NCBI RefSeq assembly: GCF_048544455.1
Contig: NC_133535.1
Coordinates: forward strand, 83,142,120 to 83,206,119
Source: Silene latifolia
Taxonomy: Eukaryota; Streptophyta; Magnoliopsida; Caryophyllales; Caryophyllaceae
Direction of reading: 5' to 3'
DNA: 64,000 nt
This document shows, in pieces, positions 22,951 to 34,233 of this stretch; positions within the stretch are counted from its first letter, which is position 1; each line of letters starts with the position of its first letter. The position numbers and the translations under genes were made by a program. Under the pieces are notes generated by a model. The model searched no databases and was not told where the DNA came from. It saw only the letters and a list, made by a program, of their open reading frames with translations.

Positions 22951-23074
22951 CCGGGCGGGCTCGGATATGAGTCTCCCGTGCTGTGAAGATCGGTGCTCGT
23001 AGAAAAGGGGCTACTGCGTCTTCTCAAAGACATCACAAAGAGAAGAGGTCGAAGAAAATGAAGGAGAGGAAAAG

Positions 23075-24705
23075 ATGCATCCATCTTCAGTCTTCGATTT
23101 AATAAGTCCACCTGCAGAGAAGTGTCGTCCTTCTATATTTACAAGGCTAGGGAGACCAAGTGCTTCAACCAAACACATTTCTGTCTTTACCAGGCTTGGA
23201 AATCAAGGAGAAAGTAAAGTCAAAGTATCAACACTTTCGTTGCGCACAAACAAGAAGGGTGCAATACATGAACGCTTGGGCGGTCCATCAAAGACAGTCT
23301 TCAGTCGACTAGGAGCTCCCAAGAAGAATAGCGGTGAGGGTCGTCCTCTCTCAACTTCTACAACACCAAATGAAGAAGAAGTAAGAGTAAGCGATGACTT
23401 GAGAAGCGCAATACCATCTCGCATGAAGCGTATGCAAGTAGTGGATATCATCCAGCATGAGCCACTCAAAGCAAGGAGGCGCGTACTAGTTCTCACAGGC
23501 CAGTCAAAAAATGTTGAGCCTATTCCTTCATCTTCACGTCCTTTTGGTGTAAAGAAGCCAGGAGATATAGAAGTTACAACGTCGTCATATCACATCACAG
23601 TAGAAGAGATACCTGACGAGAATGAAGAAGTTGAGGCCGATGAGGCCCCTGAAACACTTGAAGACGGGGGCAATCGATCGGTGGGATGAACTCAAGGAAC
23701 TCAATTTGGGAACTATTGAAGATCCTCGCCCCATTTATGTCAGTGCTCTGCTGACTAAGGAAGAAGAAGAGGAGTACTACAAGTTGTTGGTCGAGTACAA
23801 GGATGTATTCGCTTGGAGCTATAAGGAGATGTCTGGACTCAGCCCAAAAATTGCCGTTCATCGTCTAGCAATCAAGAAAGGCACCAATCCCAAAAAGCAA
23901 CCTCAACGTCGTTTCAGGCCGGAGCTTGTACCTGAAATTGAAAAGGAAGTCAATAAACTCATTGAAGCAGGTTTCATTCGAGAAGTCAAATATTCTACCT
24001 GGATAGCAAACATTGTCCCAAATCGAAAAGAAGAATGGACAACTGCGCATATGTGTTGACTTCAGAGACCTTAATGATGCATGCCCGAAGGATGACTTCC
24101 CTTTGCCAGTTACAGAGTTGATGATTGACGCAACCACTGGTCATGAAGCCCTATCATTCATGGATTGTACTGCTGGTTACAATCAAATACATATGGCACC
24201 TGAAGATCAAGAAGCAACAGGTTTTCGAACCCCAAAAGGGATCTTCTGCTACACAGTCATGCCGTTTGGATTGAAGAATGCTGGCGCTACGTACCAACGC
24301 GCAATGCAAAAGATCTTTGATGACATGCTGCATAAAACAATAGAGTGTTATGTTGATGACATGGTTGTCAAATCAAAGAAAAGAGAAGACCATATCAAAG
24401 ACCTTCGAACCGTCTTTGAAAGACTTAGAAAATGTCAACTCAAGATGAATCCACTCAAGTGCGCATTTGGAGTCACATCTGGGAAGTTCTTAGGTTTTGT
24501 GGTCAGGCATAGAGGCATTGAAATTAACCAAACGAAAATCAAAGCTATCAACGAAATGCCGGAACCAAAGACATTGAAAGAGTTGCGCGGATTGCAAGGA
24601 CGTTTGGCATACACCCGAAGGTTCATCTCTAACTTAGCCGGGCGTTGCCAGCCGTTTAGCCATCTCATGAAAAAGGATGCTCCATTTCAATGGGATGAAA
24701 AATGA
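23075..24705 (+). pseudogene. Tat-A reverse transcriptase
   Basis: 23075-23689 is the N-terminal spacer with repeated FTRLG/FSRLGAP segments. After a frameshift at about 23680, KDVFAWSYKEMSGL and EAGFIREVKYSTWIANIVP start the RT. After another shift near 24030, RICVDFRDLN..CPKDDFPLP, FMDCTAGYNQI, VMPFGLKNAGATYQR and the catalytic YVDDMV (24349) follow. The thumb region (GVTSGKFLGFVV, KELRGLQGRLAYTRRFI) runs to an in-frame TGA at 24703-24705 just after FQWDEK. The polymerase copies element RNA to DNA. At least two frameshifts and one stop disable it. Confidence 0.92.
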
Positions 24706-25484
24706 AAAAATGCTTTTGATAGCATCAAGAAGTACTTGGCCGGCGCGCCGATCTTTGGGGCACCAATTCCGGAAGGCCACTTGTCCTCTACATTGCAAAA
24801 GACAAGAACGCTCACTTTGGGGCAATGTGTGCTCAATAAATTGAAGACCGCAAGGAGAGAGCACTCTACTACCTGAGTCGTACCTTGGTTGGAGCTGAGT
24901 TGAATTACGCACCTATAGAGAAGATATGTCTTGCTTTGGTGTTTGCCATCCAGAAGTTCAGGCACTACATGCAGGCGCATACCATACATGTGGTCTCAAA
25001 AGCTGATCCAATCAAGTACATACTCTCAAGACCAGTCTTGTCTGGAAGACTTGCGAAATGGGCAATGTTGCTTAAGCGGTATGACTTGGTGTTCGTGCCT
25101 CAAAAGGCTGTGAAAGGTCAAGCTATCGCCGACTTCTTTGCTGATCATCCAGTGCCAGCAGAGTGGGAAATTTCAGATGACCTCCCAGGAGAAGAAATTT
25201 TCTACGTGGACATTCTGCCTCCATGGCATATGTACTTTGATGGTGCTGCAAGGCAAGATGGAGCTGGAGCTGGAGTTGTGTTTGTAACTCCACATAATCA
25301 TCTCATGCCATATGCCTTTACACTTACTCAGTTGTGCACGAACAATATGGCAGAATACCAAGCTCTTATACTCGGCCTTCAAATGGCGATTGAAAGAGGC
25401 GTCAGGGATATGGACATCTACGGAGACTCAGAGTTAGTGGTGAACCAAGTCCTTGGTGAATATGAAGTGAAAAAAGAAGATTGA
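24706..25484 (+). pseudogene. Tat-A RNase H domains (gypsy-type plus second RNase H)
   Basis: The first, gypsy-type RNase H is broken between 24706 and 24885 and resumes in another frame with LNYAPIEKICLALVFAIQKFRHY and VVSKADPIKYI. A second RNase H follows (WHMYFDGAARQDGAGAGVVF, NNMAEYQALILGL, MDIYGDSELVVNQV), with Asp, Glu and Asp of the active site in place. Tandem RNase H modules are known for the Tat branch. A 1-nt shift at about 25481 separates it from the integrase frame. Confidence 0.88.
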
Positions 25485-26977
25485 TTCCCTACAATCAACG
25501 GGCATTACAACTGCTGAATCAGCTTGACGACATCCATATTGGTCATGTACCAAGGAGTGCCAATACGTTGGCTGACGCGCTTGCTAATCTTGCAGCCACT
25601 TTGGCACTGGGGGCAGAAGAGTCTATGCAAGTCCCAGTCTGCAACCGATGGGCAGTATCGTTGCTTGAAGGAGAAGAAAATATAGACACAACCAACATGA
25701 TATGCGTCTACACAGCTGATGAAGATGATTGGCGTCAACCTATCATTGATTTCTTGGACCACCAAAAGTTACCCGATGATCCCAGACACAAGGTTGAGAT
25801 ACGTCGACGTGCTCCAAAGTTTATTCACTATAAAGGGACGCTCTACAGACGTTCTTTCTCAGGCCAATGGATGAGGTGTCTAAGCAAGGATGAAGCTATT
25901 GAAGCAATGCATGAAGCTCACTCTGGAATTTGTGGCGCTCATCAATCTGGGCCTAAACTTCATGATCGCGTAAAGAGAATGGGGTATTACTGGCCAACCA
26001 TGGTACAAGATTGTATGGACTTTGCGAAAAAATGTGAACCCTGTCAGTTCCACGCAAACTTCATACACCAACCGCCGGAGCCGTTGTATCCTACTGTTTC
26101 TTCATGGCCCTTTGAAGCTTGGGGACTTGATGTTGTGGGACCTCTTACTCCAAAGGCCTCAAATGGACACGAGTATATCCTCGCTGCCACTGACTACTTC
26201 TCAAAATGGGCAGAAGCCATCACACTATGGGAAGTGAAGAAAGAAAATGTTGTGGACTTCATTAGAACCCAAATCATCTACAGATACGGTGTACCTCAAC
26301 GTATCACAACTGACAATGGGAAACAATTTTTCAACCATCTGATGATAAGTCTGGGAGAAAAATTCAAGTTCAAACAATACAAGTCATCCATGTACAATGC
26401 CTCTGCAAATGGTTTGGCTGAAGTCTTCAATAAAACTCTTTGTAACTTGTTGAGAAAAGTAGTAGCAAAGTCAAAGCGAGATTGGCATGAAAGAATTGGT
26501 GAGGCGTTATGGGCATACCGTACCACATACAAAACACCTACTCAGGCAACCCCGTACGCGTTGGTGTATGGAGTGGAGGCCGTGTTGCCTTTGGAGTTGC
26601 AGATCCCTTCCTTATGCATTGCTATTCAGGAGGGACTCACAGATGATGAGAATGACAAGTTGCGATTAGCAGAGTTAGAGTCTCTCGACGAAAAAAGATT
26701 AGAGGCTCAACAAAAGCTCCAATGCTATCAAGCGAGGTTGTCACGCGCATTTAACAAAAAGGTGCGCCCTCGTTCTTTCCAAGTAGGAGACCTCGTCCTT
26801 GCAGTACGAAGGCCAATCATCACCTCTCACAAGCCAGTTGGTAAATTCACCTCTAAGTGGGATGGTCCATACGTGGTACAAGAGGTTTACACAAATGGTG
26901 CTTATAAGATTGTTGATGAAGACGGTGTGCGTGTCGGTCCAATCAACGGAAAATTCTTGAAGCGCTACTATTCTTGA
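25481..26977 (+). CDS. Tat-A integrase (open frame, D,D-35-E intact)
   Basis: A 498-codon open frame; the first 40 or so residues are the tail of the second RNase H (GHVPRSANTLADALANLA). The H-H-C-C zinc domain is at about residues 147-188 (HSGICGAH ... CEPC). The catalytic core has Asp217 (GLDVVGPL), Asp278 (TDNGKQF) and Glu314 (GLAEVFNK), spaced D-x60-D-x35-E as in Ty3/gypsy integrases. The C-terminal domain contains RSFQVGDLVL and GKFTSKWDGPYVV and ends FLKRYYS. Integrase joins element cDNA to host DNA. It has no ATG start of its own that matters, because it is normally the last part of the pol polyprotein, and upstream shifts uncouple it. Confidence 0.93.
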   Translation: MIPYNQRALQLLNQLDDIHIGHVPRSANTLADALANLAATLALGAEESMQVPVCNRWAVSLLEGEENIDTTNMICVYTADEDDWRQPIIDFLDHQKLPDDPRHKVEIRRRAPKFIHYKGTLYRRSFSGQWMRCLSKDEAIEAMHEAHSGICGAHQSGPKLHDRVKRMGYYWPTMVQDCMDFAKKCEPCQFHANFIHQPPEPLYPTVSSWPFEAWGLDVVGPLTPKASNGHEYILAATDYFSKWAEAITLWEVKKENVVDFIRTQIIYRYGVPQRITTDNGKQFFNHLMISLGEKFKFKQYKSSMYNASANGLAEVFNKTLCNLLRKVVAKSKRDWHERIGEALWAYRTTYKTPTQATPYALVYGVEAVLPLELQIPSLCIAIQEGLTDDENDKLRLAELESLDEKRLEAQQKLQCYQARLSRAFNKKVRPRSFQVGDLVLAVRRPIITSHKPVGKFTSKWDGPYVVQEVYTNGAYKIVDEDGVRVGPINGKFLKRYYS

Positions 26978-26987
26978 GGCTCAACAA

Positions 26988-27081
26988 TGAAGGCTCCTAA
27001 GCAAGAGCTTAAACTGCACACCAAGGCTCCTAAGCAAGAGCTTAAACTGCAACCAAAGCTCCTAAGTAAGAGGTTAAACTG
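26988..27081 (+). repeat. Three copies of a ~32-bp repeat after integrase
   Basis: Units of the form GCTCCTAAGCAAGAGCTTAA...CTGCA repeat three times directly after the integrase stop. A fourth weak copy lies near 27352-27380 (GCTCCTGGCCCGCAAGAGCC). Confidence 0.85.
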
Positions 27082-27116
27082 CATACCCAAAAAAAAAAAA
27101 TGTCCTTCCTTCTTTT

Positions 27117-27335
27117 ACGAACTACGTCGGCTTGATCTTGTAAAGTGCTTCGTGCTTTACAGGTACGTAGGCAGCTTGGGTGAACATGTAGCTCAAGTGC
27201 AGCCACACTTCCAAACAAACATCATCCCTCTTTATGAACTACGTTGGCTTGATCTTGCAAGTTGTCACCCCTGTCAGCTTTGTGAGTACGTAGGCAATTT
27301 GGACAAACACTTTGTTCAAGTGCAGCCACACCAAA
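27117..27335 (+). repeat. Duplicated ~113-bp unit, conserved Tat 3' motif
   Basis: Two copies (from about 27117 and 27230) of GAACTACGTYGGCTTGATCT ... GTACGTAGGCA ... CAAGTGCAGCCACA. ACTACG...TACGTAGGCA blocks are, from memory, a recurrent feature after integrase in plant Tat elements. They have no known coding role. Confidence 0.75.
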
Positions 27336-27524
27336 ATAAAACAAATAAAAATGCTCCTGGCCCGCAAGAGCCTAAACTGTGAACGGCGAAATCAAATTCA
27401 CATCATGGACAATATAAATGTGAAGATCAACGAAAAATGAGCTAAAATGAAACAATCACACGCAGGTCTGCAATAAAAGAGATAACGATCAAGTTACATA
27501 GTAATAGTAATCTAAGCCTAAAAT

Positions 27525-30495
27525 CTATGGATCAAAGTAAATTGAAGCACACATTTGCTCAAGAGACGCCCTTTGTTCTTCAATTGAAGCCTCCTCTTCG
27601 ACACTCAGAAAAGGGGTAGCCTCAAGCTCTTCTAAAGTCTTTTCCGTAGTCTCAACCTGTGACTCCAAGTCGGTCAGGGTTACAACTTTAGCTGCTATAC
27701 TTTGCTGTAACTCAGTTTCCATTTCCTGCGCCTGTTTCAGCTCAGCTACAAGGCTAGTTATCTTCTTCTGAGTATCTGACAGTCGAAAAGATTCTGCTTC
27801 AAGGTCTTCTTGTACTCTACTATGATGTGCCTTCACTTCTTCAAGTTTCTGGTGTTGCTGAAGCTTATCCCTCTCCAAAGATTCAGGGTGATGACATTCG
27901 GCTGCAAGCTGCTGAAGTACAAGGTAAGCATTGACGGCACCTACGTAAGAGTTAACTTGTTGTTCCAACAGGGTAGGATCGCCTTTGAGCTGTCGTATGC
28001 CCGCATAACATGCCTTAGCCTTCGCTGCCACTGCTTCCACTTCTGAAAAGTCTGCATTCTTCAATTTTGTCGTAAACACAGTAGCTACACCACGCAAGGC
28101 CTTCGTGAATATCCCCTCATAAGGTGAAGATGGACGAAACGAAGCTTCAGGAGGATCAAGGACATTCACAAACTTCAAAGGAGTCGATCCCATCCTCAGA
28201 TTGCAAGGTGAGACCATGGTGATAGGAATAAGAGAGCGTAACACTGACGCTTCACTGGCACCCACAACGGAACTCCCTGTATGATCTTCTCGAGAACCAG
28301 ACTCGTGAGCATCATTGGAAGATGATATCTTTTTAAACTTGGAAAGTTCTTTCCCCTTTCGAGGCACGTACTCTCGAGTAGGCGGATCTAAATCTAATCC
28401 AAGATAATTGCAAGCCGCAGTTGACGCTCCCACCTCCAAAGCCACGTCACCTTGCTGTCAAAGATGCAAGTTAATTAGCTTAATTCAAAAAAAAAAAAAA
28501 ACGTACCAGTGATAGAGAGGGCACACGTGAAGCACTAGAAACCCCGGCAAACATCACTTCATCATCATCATTCGTATCTATGACATGTGCTTTCCTTTTC
28601 TCGCCACGTCCGTGCTTCGGATCAACATCAGATGCCTCATCACTATGGTATCCATCCCTGGCACGGATACTTGTCTTTTTACATTTTTCATTGTGGCGTG
28701 ATTTCAAAGGACGTTTGCCGCTGGGGCCTTTCTTGTCCACGTGTGGATCACTCCCTTCTTTCCCTGGACAGGAGGTGAGTAGAAATTTTTTTATGTCCTT
28801 TCGAAGCTCACCTATATCGGCAGCCTCCCACCATTCTCTAATTTTGGTGGTGGAACGTTCATACCAACGGATTGAAGAACTAGGAAGGACCACTGTAGAG
28901 TAACTTTTCGTGAATAATAAAAGTTGCCAAAACTTCAACGCCTCGCGGTTGATGACTCTACGTTGACTCGAAGCACGAGCTAACATATCAGGAACGTCTT
29001 GACAAAAGCCGAATTGTCTGCTAAATCGGTGAGGATTTTACGGCTCTAGATAAAATGATTCACCCAGACGAAAAGGTAAATACGAAGAACGGAGAGAGAC
29101 AAGATAACCAAACTTTATGGAATCAAGGTTGTCATCGTCACGGAGAACTTCAACCTTATTTGGGTGTAATCTGAAACAGTTTGCATTGACTTCTCGGCCA
29201 CCATAAATAAGGTCACGCGCTTCATCATCCGTGTAAGCTTTGGCTCCTTGAACGCCGGAATAAGCAACCATGGAAGGACCCGGAGGAGGTGACTGCATTT
29301 TGTGGTAAGCAGAAAAATAGTGTGCAAGCCAACCATATAGATAATGAGCCGGGAAGTATGATCTAGAGAATGCGGGGCTTGGAGATTTTACCATCTCGTT
29401 TAAGCCTCGATAAATGCTCGCCAGAACGGGGATAGCTAGGCTGAATGTATTCCCCTCAGCCAGCAAACTAGCTATCTCAAAAGTACATGGCCTGATTTTT
29501 CTTTCTTCACTCTCAGGAAGAACGAACACGCACAACCAGCATGACAGAAACGCAGCTAAATAGACTCTGTCCCTGTAAGACTTGTTGACGCCAACCTTAT
29601 CAAACATAGCTTGCTCTGCAGGGGCCCATTTCGTTGGGCGCGTCGGAAGTTCTCCACTAGGATTTTGTGTTTTCTTTGGAAGGCTGCTGGTCTTTCGTGC
29701 TTTAGTATTAGGAGATTTATAAGTAATCGCTCTCTTGCACCAAAATCTGATCCAATCCTCCGCTGTGACCTTGCGTTCATTTTTTGCTCGTCTCACAAGA
29801 CGGCGAAAGGCAGTGAATAAATAACTACAGGCCCCTGGAACCAGTCTATTGCCTTGACCATCTCTCTTCATGAATCTTTTTAATTGCGGGACTGTTTCAT
29901 CATAAATTTCCCCATTAATAGGCAAGCCACCTAGTTTTTGAAGATCCCATAAAGAAATTGATAGCTCGCCCTCTTTGGTGTGAAGCGTATTGGTAGTATG
30001 ACACCAACACTCGCAAAAGGCGCGTATGATGCGTGCATCCTTATTGTATGTGTATAAAGAAGCATAGACTGCGGAATCAATAGAAGCAGATGCCAAAATG
30101 TCGCTGTAGCGGGATAACACGTCTTCGGTCCATTCCCAGTAACCTTCAATATAAGAGAATCCGCCATACATCTTCACATAGTTGCCACTCAACTTCGCAC
30201 AACCTGATATGATATCTCGGCCAAGCAAGGAGAAATAATTAGAGGAATCACTTTTCGCTTCAAAAGTACTCTTCAAAATATGATTAGCAGACGTGTCTGG
30301 CAGCTCAGTCTCCAGTTTCTTTGACATATCTTTTTCAAAACATTTCTTGCTAACAAGGCTTGCCTCAGAACCATCTAAGTCGCGCAAGGACTCGCGGTTG
30401 ATCAAGCAAGTTCCAGAAGCAGGAGCATCATTCTCTTCATCGACCAGAGAGAGATAAGTGACACTGTTTTGGCGTAGCTCCTTGAGATATACCAT
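27525..30495 (-). pseudogene. Antisense plant mobile domain (PMD-like) gene with C-terminal coiled coil
   Basis: On the strand opposite to pol, the reading starts at the ATG at 30495 (MVYLKELRQN), right after a plausible intron acceptor (TTTATTTGCAG). It runs 485 codons to a TAA at 29038-29040, and reading continues in the same frame beyond it. PMD-type motifs are ISLWDLQKLGGLPINGEIYDE, WIRFWCKRAIT, VYLAAFLSCWLCVFVLPE, ASIYRGLNEM and, after the stop, RQFGFCQDVPD. A 52-nt intron (28506-28455) joins in phase to a 309-codon second part, predicted to be largely coiled coil (27530-28100), ending YFDP. Plant mobile domains occur in host MAIN/MAIL proteins and in transposons. Extra ORFs, some antisense, are known in Tat elements. 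The single stop makes this copy a likely pseudogene. Confidence 0.8.
28455..28506 (-). other. 52-nt intron in antisense PMD-like gene
   Basis: On the minus strand the donor GTACGT follows exactly 160 codons after the ATG at 28986. A poly-T run and TTTGACAG acceptor follow. Splicing restores one frame (phase 0). Without splicing, the upstream frame stops at 28480. It is unusually short for a plant intron. Confidence 0.7.
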
Positions 30496-30570
30496 TGTTA
30501 CCTGCAAATAAAGAGGAAACAAGTCACTAGATGTATAATGAAAGTCAAAATGAAGGTGACATTCTTCTAA

Positions 30571-30817
30571 ATCTTCATGCGGTCGACGAATCGGGTACAT
30601 TGCATGATAACTCCAAAGGAGAATCGAAATGATCCGACCGGAGTAATTTCCACATCTTCAAGCGGTCAACGAATCGGGTACATTGCATGATAACCCCAAA
30701 AGAGAATCGAAATGATCCGACCGGAATAGCTTCAAATCATCATGCAGTCGACGGATCGGGTACATTGCATGAAAACCCCGAAGAGAGTCGAAATGATCCG
30801 ACCGAAGTAAATCCAGC
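30571..30817. repeat. Three ~82-bp tandem repeats upstream of the antisense gene
   Basis: Units start at 30571, 30654 and 30736 (83, 82 and about 82 bp) and share TCGGGTACATTGCATGA and GAATCGAAATGATCCGACCG. They lie just upstream (minus-strand sense) of the PMD-like gene's 5' end. Confidence 0.9.
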
Positions 30818-33529
30818 TAGGTTGATAAACAGACTGTATTGCAACGGCTTACCCCGAAGTAAATGTAAACCTGCATACTTCCAGCAAACAAAAGTGTACA
30901 AGCAAAAAAAAAAAAAAAAAAAAGGGACATGTACACATTACGTCGAAATAGCGCGTAAACAAGGCTCAAAGAAAGGGATGAATAAAGGAATTTGAATACC
31001 ACCTTGCTAAGACTCTGTAAATGAAGAAGTGCTGGGACCTACTGAACAAAGCTAGTAAACCAAAAAAGAAGCTGCAGAAATCAGGAATAAGAAAGCAAAA
31101 AAAAAAAGTGAGTCTATCATTAGCTAAAAAATAGTGGTCAGGAAGAAAGCTACAAGCCTACTATCAAACCAAAGAAGCAACAATGCGTAGAAGATGTTAT
31201 AAGAATCATTCATCATTTACATCACACCAGCCAAAACGCATGGATCGTCATTTTTCTTATTATTAATGGTATTGCAACACCAGTTATCAATGGGAATTAT
31301 GAACAAAAGATTGGGTCCATAGCCGACACGGGTTAAGGCTTCGAGTTTATAACCCCGGTAACTTTTCTATGCTATAATAGATAACAATACGGTTTCGCCG
31401 CCGAAAATGAGAGCATTGCTGCTCTACCATTCTAAGTCGATAATATCATAAGAAATTTCAGTATGAGGATTTAAAGTGGTTTCAAAATTGCAAGAGATAC
31501 CTGGACTAACTTCGCTCATCAGAGTTTAACAAAAAAGGAGAAGAATTTTAACCACACAAGGTGAAATCAATTGAAACAGAGCAAGAAAAGTTCAGTCAGC
31601 TAAGTCCTACTACCGAACAAGATTTAAAAAAAAAAAGGATTTGCTTGGAGTACTGATCGCGGAGTGAATGTAAGAAGCGTAGGTGCCGATCCATGCCAAG
31701 GTCAAATTTGAAATTAATACTATGGTCGGAGCGTTCGATAAGTCACAAGTTAGGCCGCCTTACCATGGTAAAATCGTGTTCATATATGAATGGCTAAAGA
31801 CAGAGATAAAATCAAAGTCTGTAGAATCTATTAATTCATGGTATAGTGTCAAGCATATAGATACAATATTTGGCAAATTATGGATCATAGAAGAAAAAAA
31901 TTCAGCATGTTTTTCTTGTTTGTGACGGTCTTGCTGAGGTTGTTGGGGATCAAACGATAACGAAAATCCGAGTTATTCGATGTTTTGGACTCGTGGGACT
32001 GCAAATTTTGTGAATATGGAAAGCTTTAGGGTCAAATATCATTCTCTGTGATGTGAAATTCGTCGACAACAGGGGCTGTCCGCGCACTCTGTTTTTCACG
32101 AAATCAGGGTGTGTGTGTGTGTAGCGTTTCACAAACATAAGAAGAACCCAACCAAGATTCAGTCAGGTTGTTCCCTAGGAGAGGTTGAAGGATGGTTAAG
32201 CTCTAACACTTCTTTCAGTATATTTACAAGAGCATATTGTCGAATCGAAAGTTGAACAGAGCGATATGAGCATACCTTGGTGGTTTAGTTCGGACCGCCG
32301 CAAAATCGAAAGCCCAGATAAATGATGTTCTTGATCTCAGCCTGTTTAATCGCCTGAAACATTCAAAGTGGATACAAGAAATCGTTATCTGCGTTAAGAA
32401 TTCGGTTGACAATATAGTCAGTATATCGCAAAACCACAAACCTTGGCACCGTTTACTACTCAAAATTAGCGAAACCGAATCTTAATAAAAAAGGAAACGA
32501 GGCATCGTTTAACGAACAAGTATTCAGGGTCAACATGTCGTCGAAAGTATGAAATAACAATGGCATAATATTGAGAACGGAATTAAAAAAAAAATGAGTT
32601 CACACCTGATGAGTTGATGTTCAATATCCAGTTGGCCGCAAAGTTCGAAAACACGAAAGAAACTTGCCTGCATTCAAAGAAGAAACAAAAAAAAGGGTCA
32701 AGTTGCTAATACTTAGACAAGGGTGTTGACGAAAATTTATGAACACATGCTGCTCATTCATATAAATACAAGAAAAAAAAAAGATGGATTTCGGCTCTCA
32801 TGCTATCGTGAAACAAGGATAGGTTGATCCAAGTTTCATTAGCATCATTTGAAGATGTGCGTACCTTTGGATATTTGAGCAAGAGTCGGACGAAGGAAGT
32901 CAAAATCTCAACGATGATGGTAGGGGTGAGTACGAAGGCACAACAATTAATAAGTATATATAACTATTACTGGAACCCTAACCCTATTGCTAAAAAGGAT
33001 CGACAGCCGCAATAATAAAGAAATAAGGAAACCTCTTGGTTATTGACTTCTTGCATATGTATGTCATCTATTTGCCTTAAACGGAAAGCCTAGGTCTCCT
33101 ATTTGTCGAAAAAAAAACAAAAAAATCAGTTTAACTGCATGGATTATGGAATGTGCATGCAACATAAATTGATCGTGGATATTTTATGTGAGGCCGTCAT
33201 TTGCCAAATCAACAGAATGACATTACAAAAAAAATAATGGGTCACCTCTACGACAAGTTAAGGTGCCCTCGACTTCGAAGTCAAACAAAAAATTGTGCCA
33301 TTCGCCAAGTCAAACAAAAAAATTGTGTCATTCGCCACGTCAGACATGACATAGTAACGTCAATTAAATTAAATGTCATCCTCCAAGTCTAAAAATGACA
33401 GGTTGGCGTCATTTTTCTTGACAAAGCTACCTCTACGACAAGTTAGGGTGCTCATCATCGACTTCCAAGTCAAAGGCAAAATGAATCGAGACCTCCCCAC
33501 GTCAAGACACTAAATCGTGCACGTGACAA
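30818..33529. other. Non-coding spacer of Tat-A between antisense gene and 3' LTR
   Basis: No credible coding frame. It has several poly-A/T runs and a short GT repeat (about 32107-32121). A repeated block lies at 33235-33290 and 33428-33475 (CCTCTACGACAAGTTA...GACTTC.AAGTCAAA). It probably contains the 5' untranslated region and promoter of the antisense gene. Confidence 0.6.
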
Positions 33530-33547
33530 GGTCCCGAGGGGGCAATT
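33530..33547 (+). promoter_or_regulatory. Polypurine tract of Tat-A
   Basis: CCGAGGGGGCAATTT directly precedes the 3' LTR. Confidence 0.75.
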
Positions 33548-34228
33548 TGTAGGCACTGAAAATTTATTAATGTGCCGAATAAATAAAATAAATTAATAAA
33601 TCTGAGTTAATACTAAATTTTAGCTCAATTTAATTAATTTGCCCTGATTAAATGAAATACGGGTCGACTCGGATTACAAAATGGGTTATCCAGATCATTA
33701 AACCCGAAAAAGATCAAATTTGGGCCAAGTTCACTAATAAACCCATAAATGGGCCTGTGAATGTCAAAGTCCACCAAGGGGAATTAAAACTCTATAAATA
33801 GAGCTATTCCCATTCATTTCAAGGTCAGAAAAATTATAATCATAAAATTCAGAGAGAAGAAGACACAAAAGCTCTATAAATTCCCTCTGCAAGACACATC
33901 TGCAAGCAGTCAACAAGCACACCAAAACTGTGCCGCCTGCCCAAGAAATTCAAGTTCAAGCTACAACATTCAAGAGAGAACAAGTCGCAATGACCCTCTC
34001 AAGAATACAAATCGACACCTCATACAGAGTGCATACAACCTCTACAGGTGTCATTCAAATACAACGTTCGCGCCTCTACTACAGACAGCGTTTACGTGAT
34101 CTACTACGGTATTTAGAATCAGAGGATACATTAGAGATTGTACACATAAAATTTCTTCTTTAAGAAAAAATTCATTTGTTTCCTATTTTGTATTACATTT
34201 ATTTTGCGATACAAAATTTGCTGTTACA
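33548..34228 (+). repeat. 3' LTR of Tat-A
   Basis: 681 bp, matching 18720-19396. It carries a TATA box near 33790-33803. It is followed by the duplication TGACG (34229-34233). Confidence 0.94.
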
Positions 34229-34233
34229 TGACG

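Larger units (their letters stand above)
18720..34228 (+). mobile_element. Complete Tat-lineage Ty3/gypsy retrotransposon, 15.5 kb (Tat-A)
   Basis: LTRs 18720-19396 and 33548-34228 begin TGTAGGCAC and end GCTGTTACA, and a perfect 5-bp duplication TGACG flanks the element (18715-18719, 34229-34233). The pre-insertion sequence survives in the sister Athila LTR at 8801-8805. The order is 5' LTR, primer site, gag, protease, linker, RT, RNase H, second RNase H, integrase, 3' repeats, antisense ORF, spacer, polypurine tract, 3' LTR. A second RNase H and an extra antisense ORF are characteristic of the Tat branch. By eye the LTRs differ at about 30 of 680 positions (4-5 percent). All main domains except integrase have frameshifts or stops. 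Confidence 0.95.
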
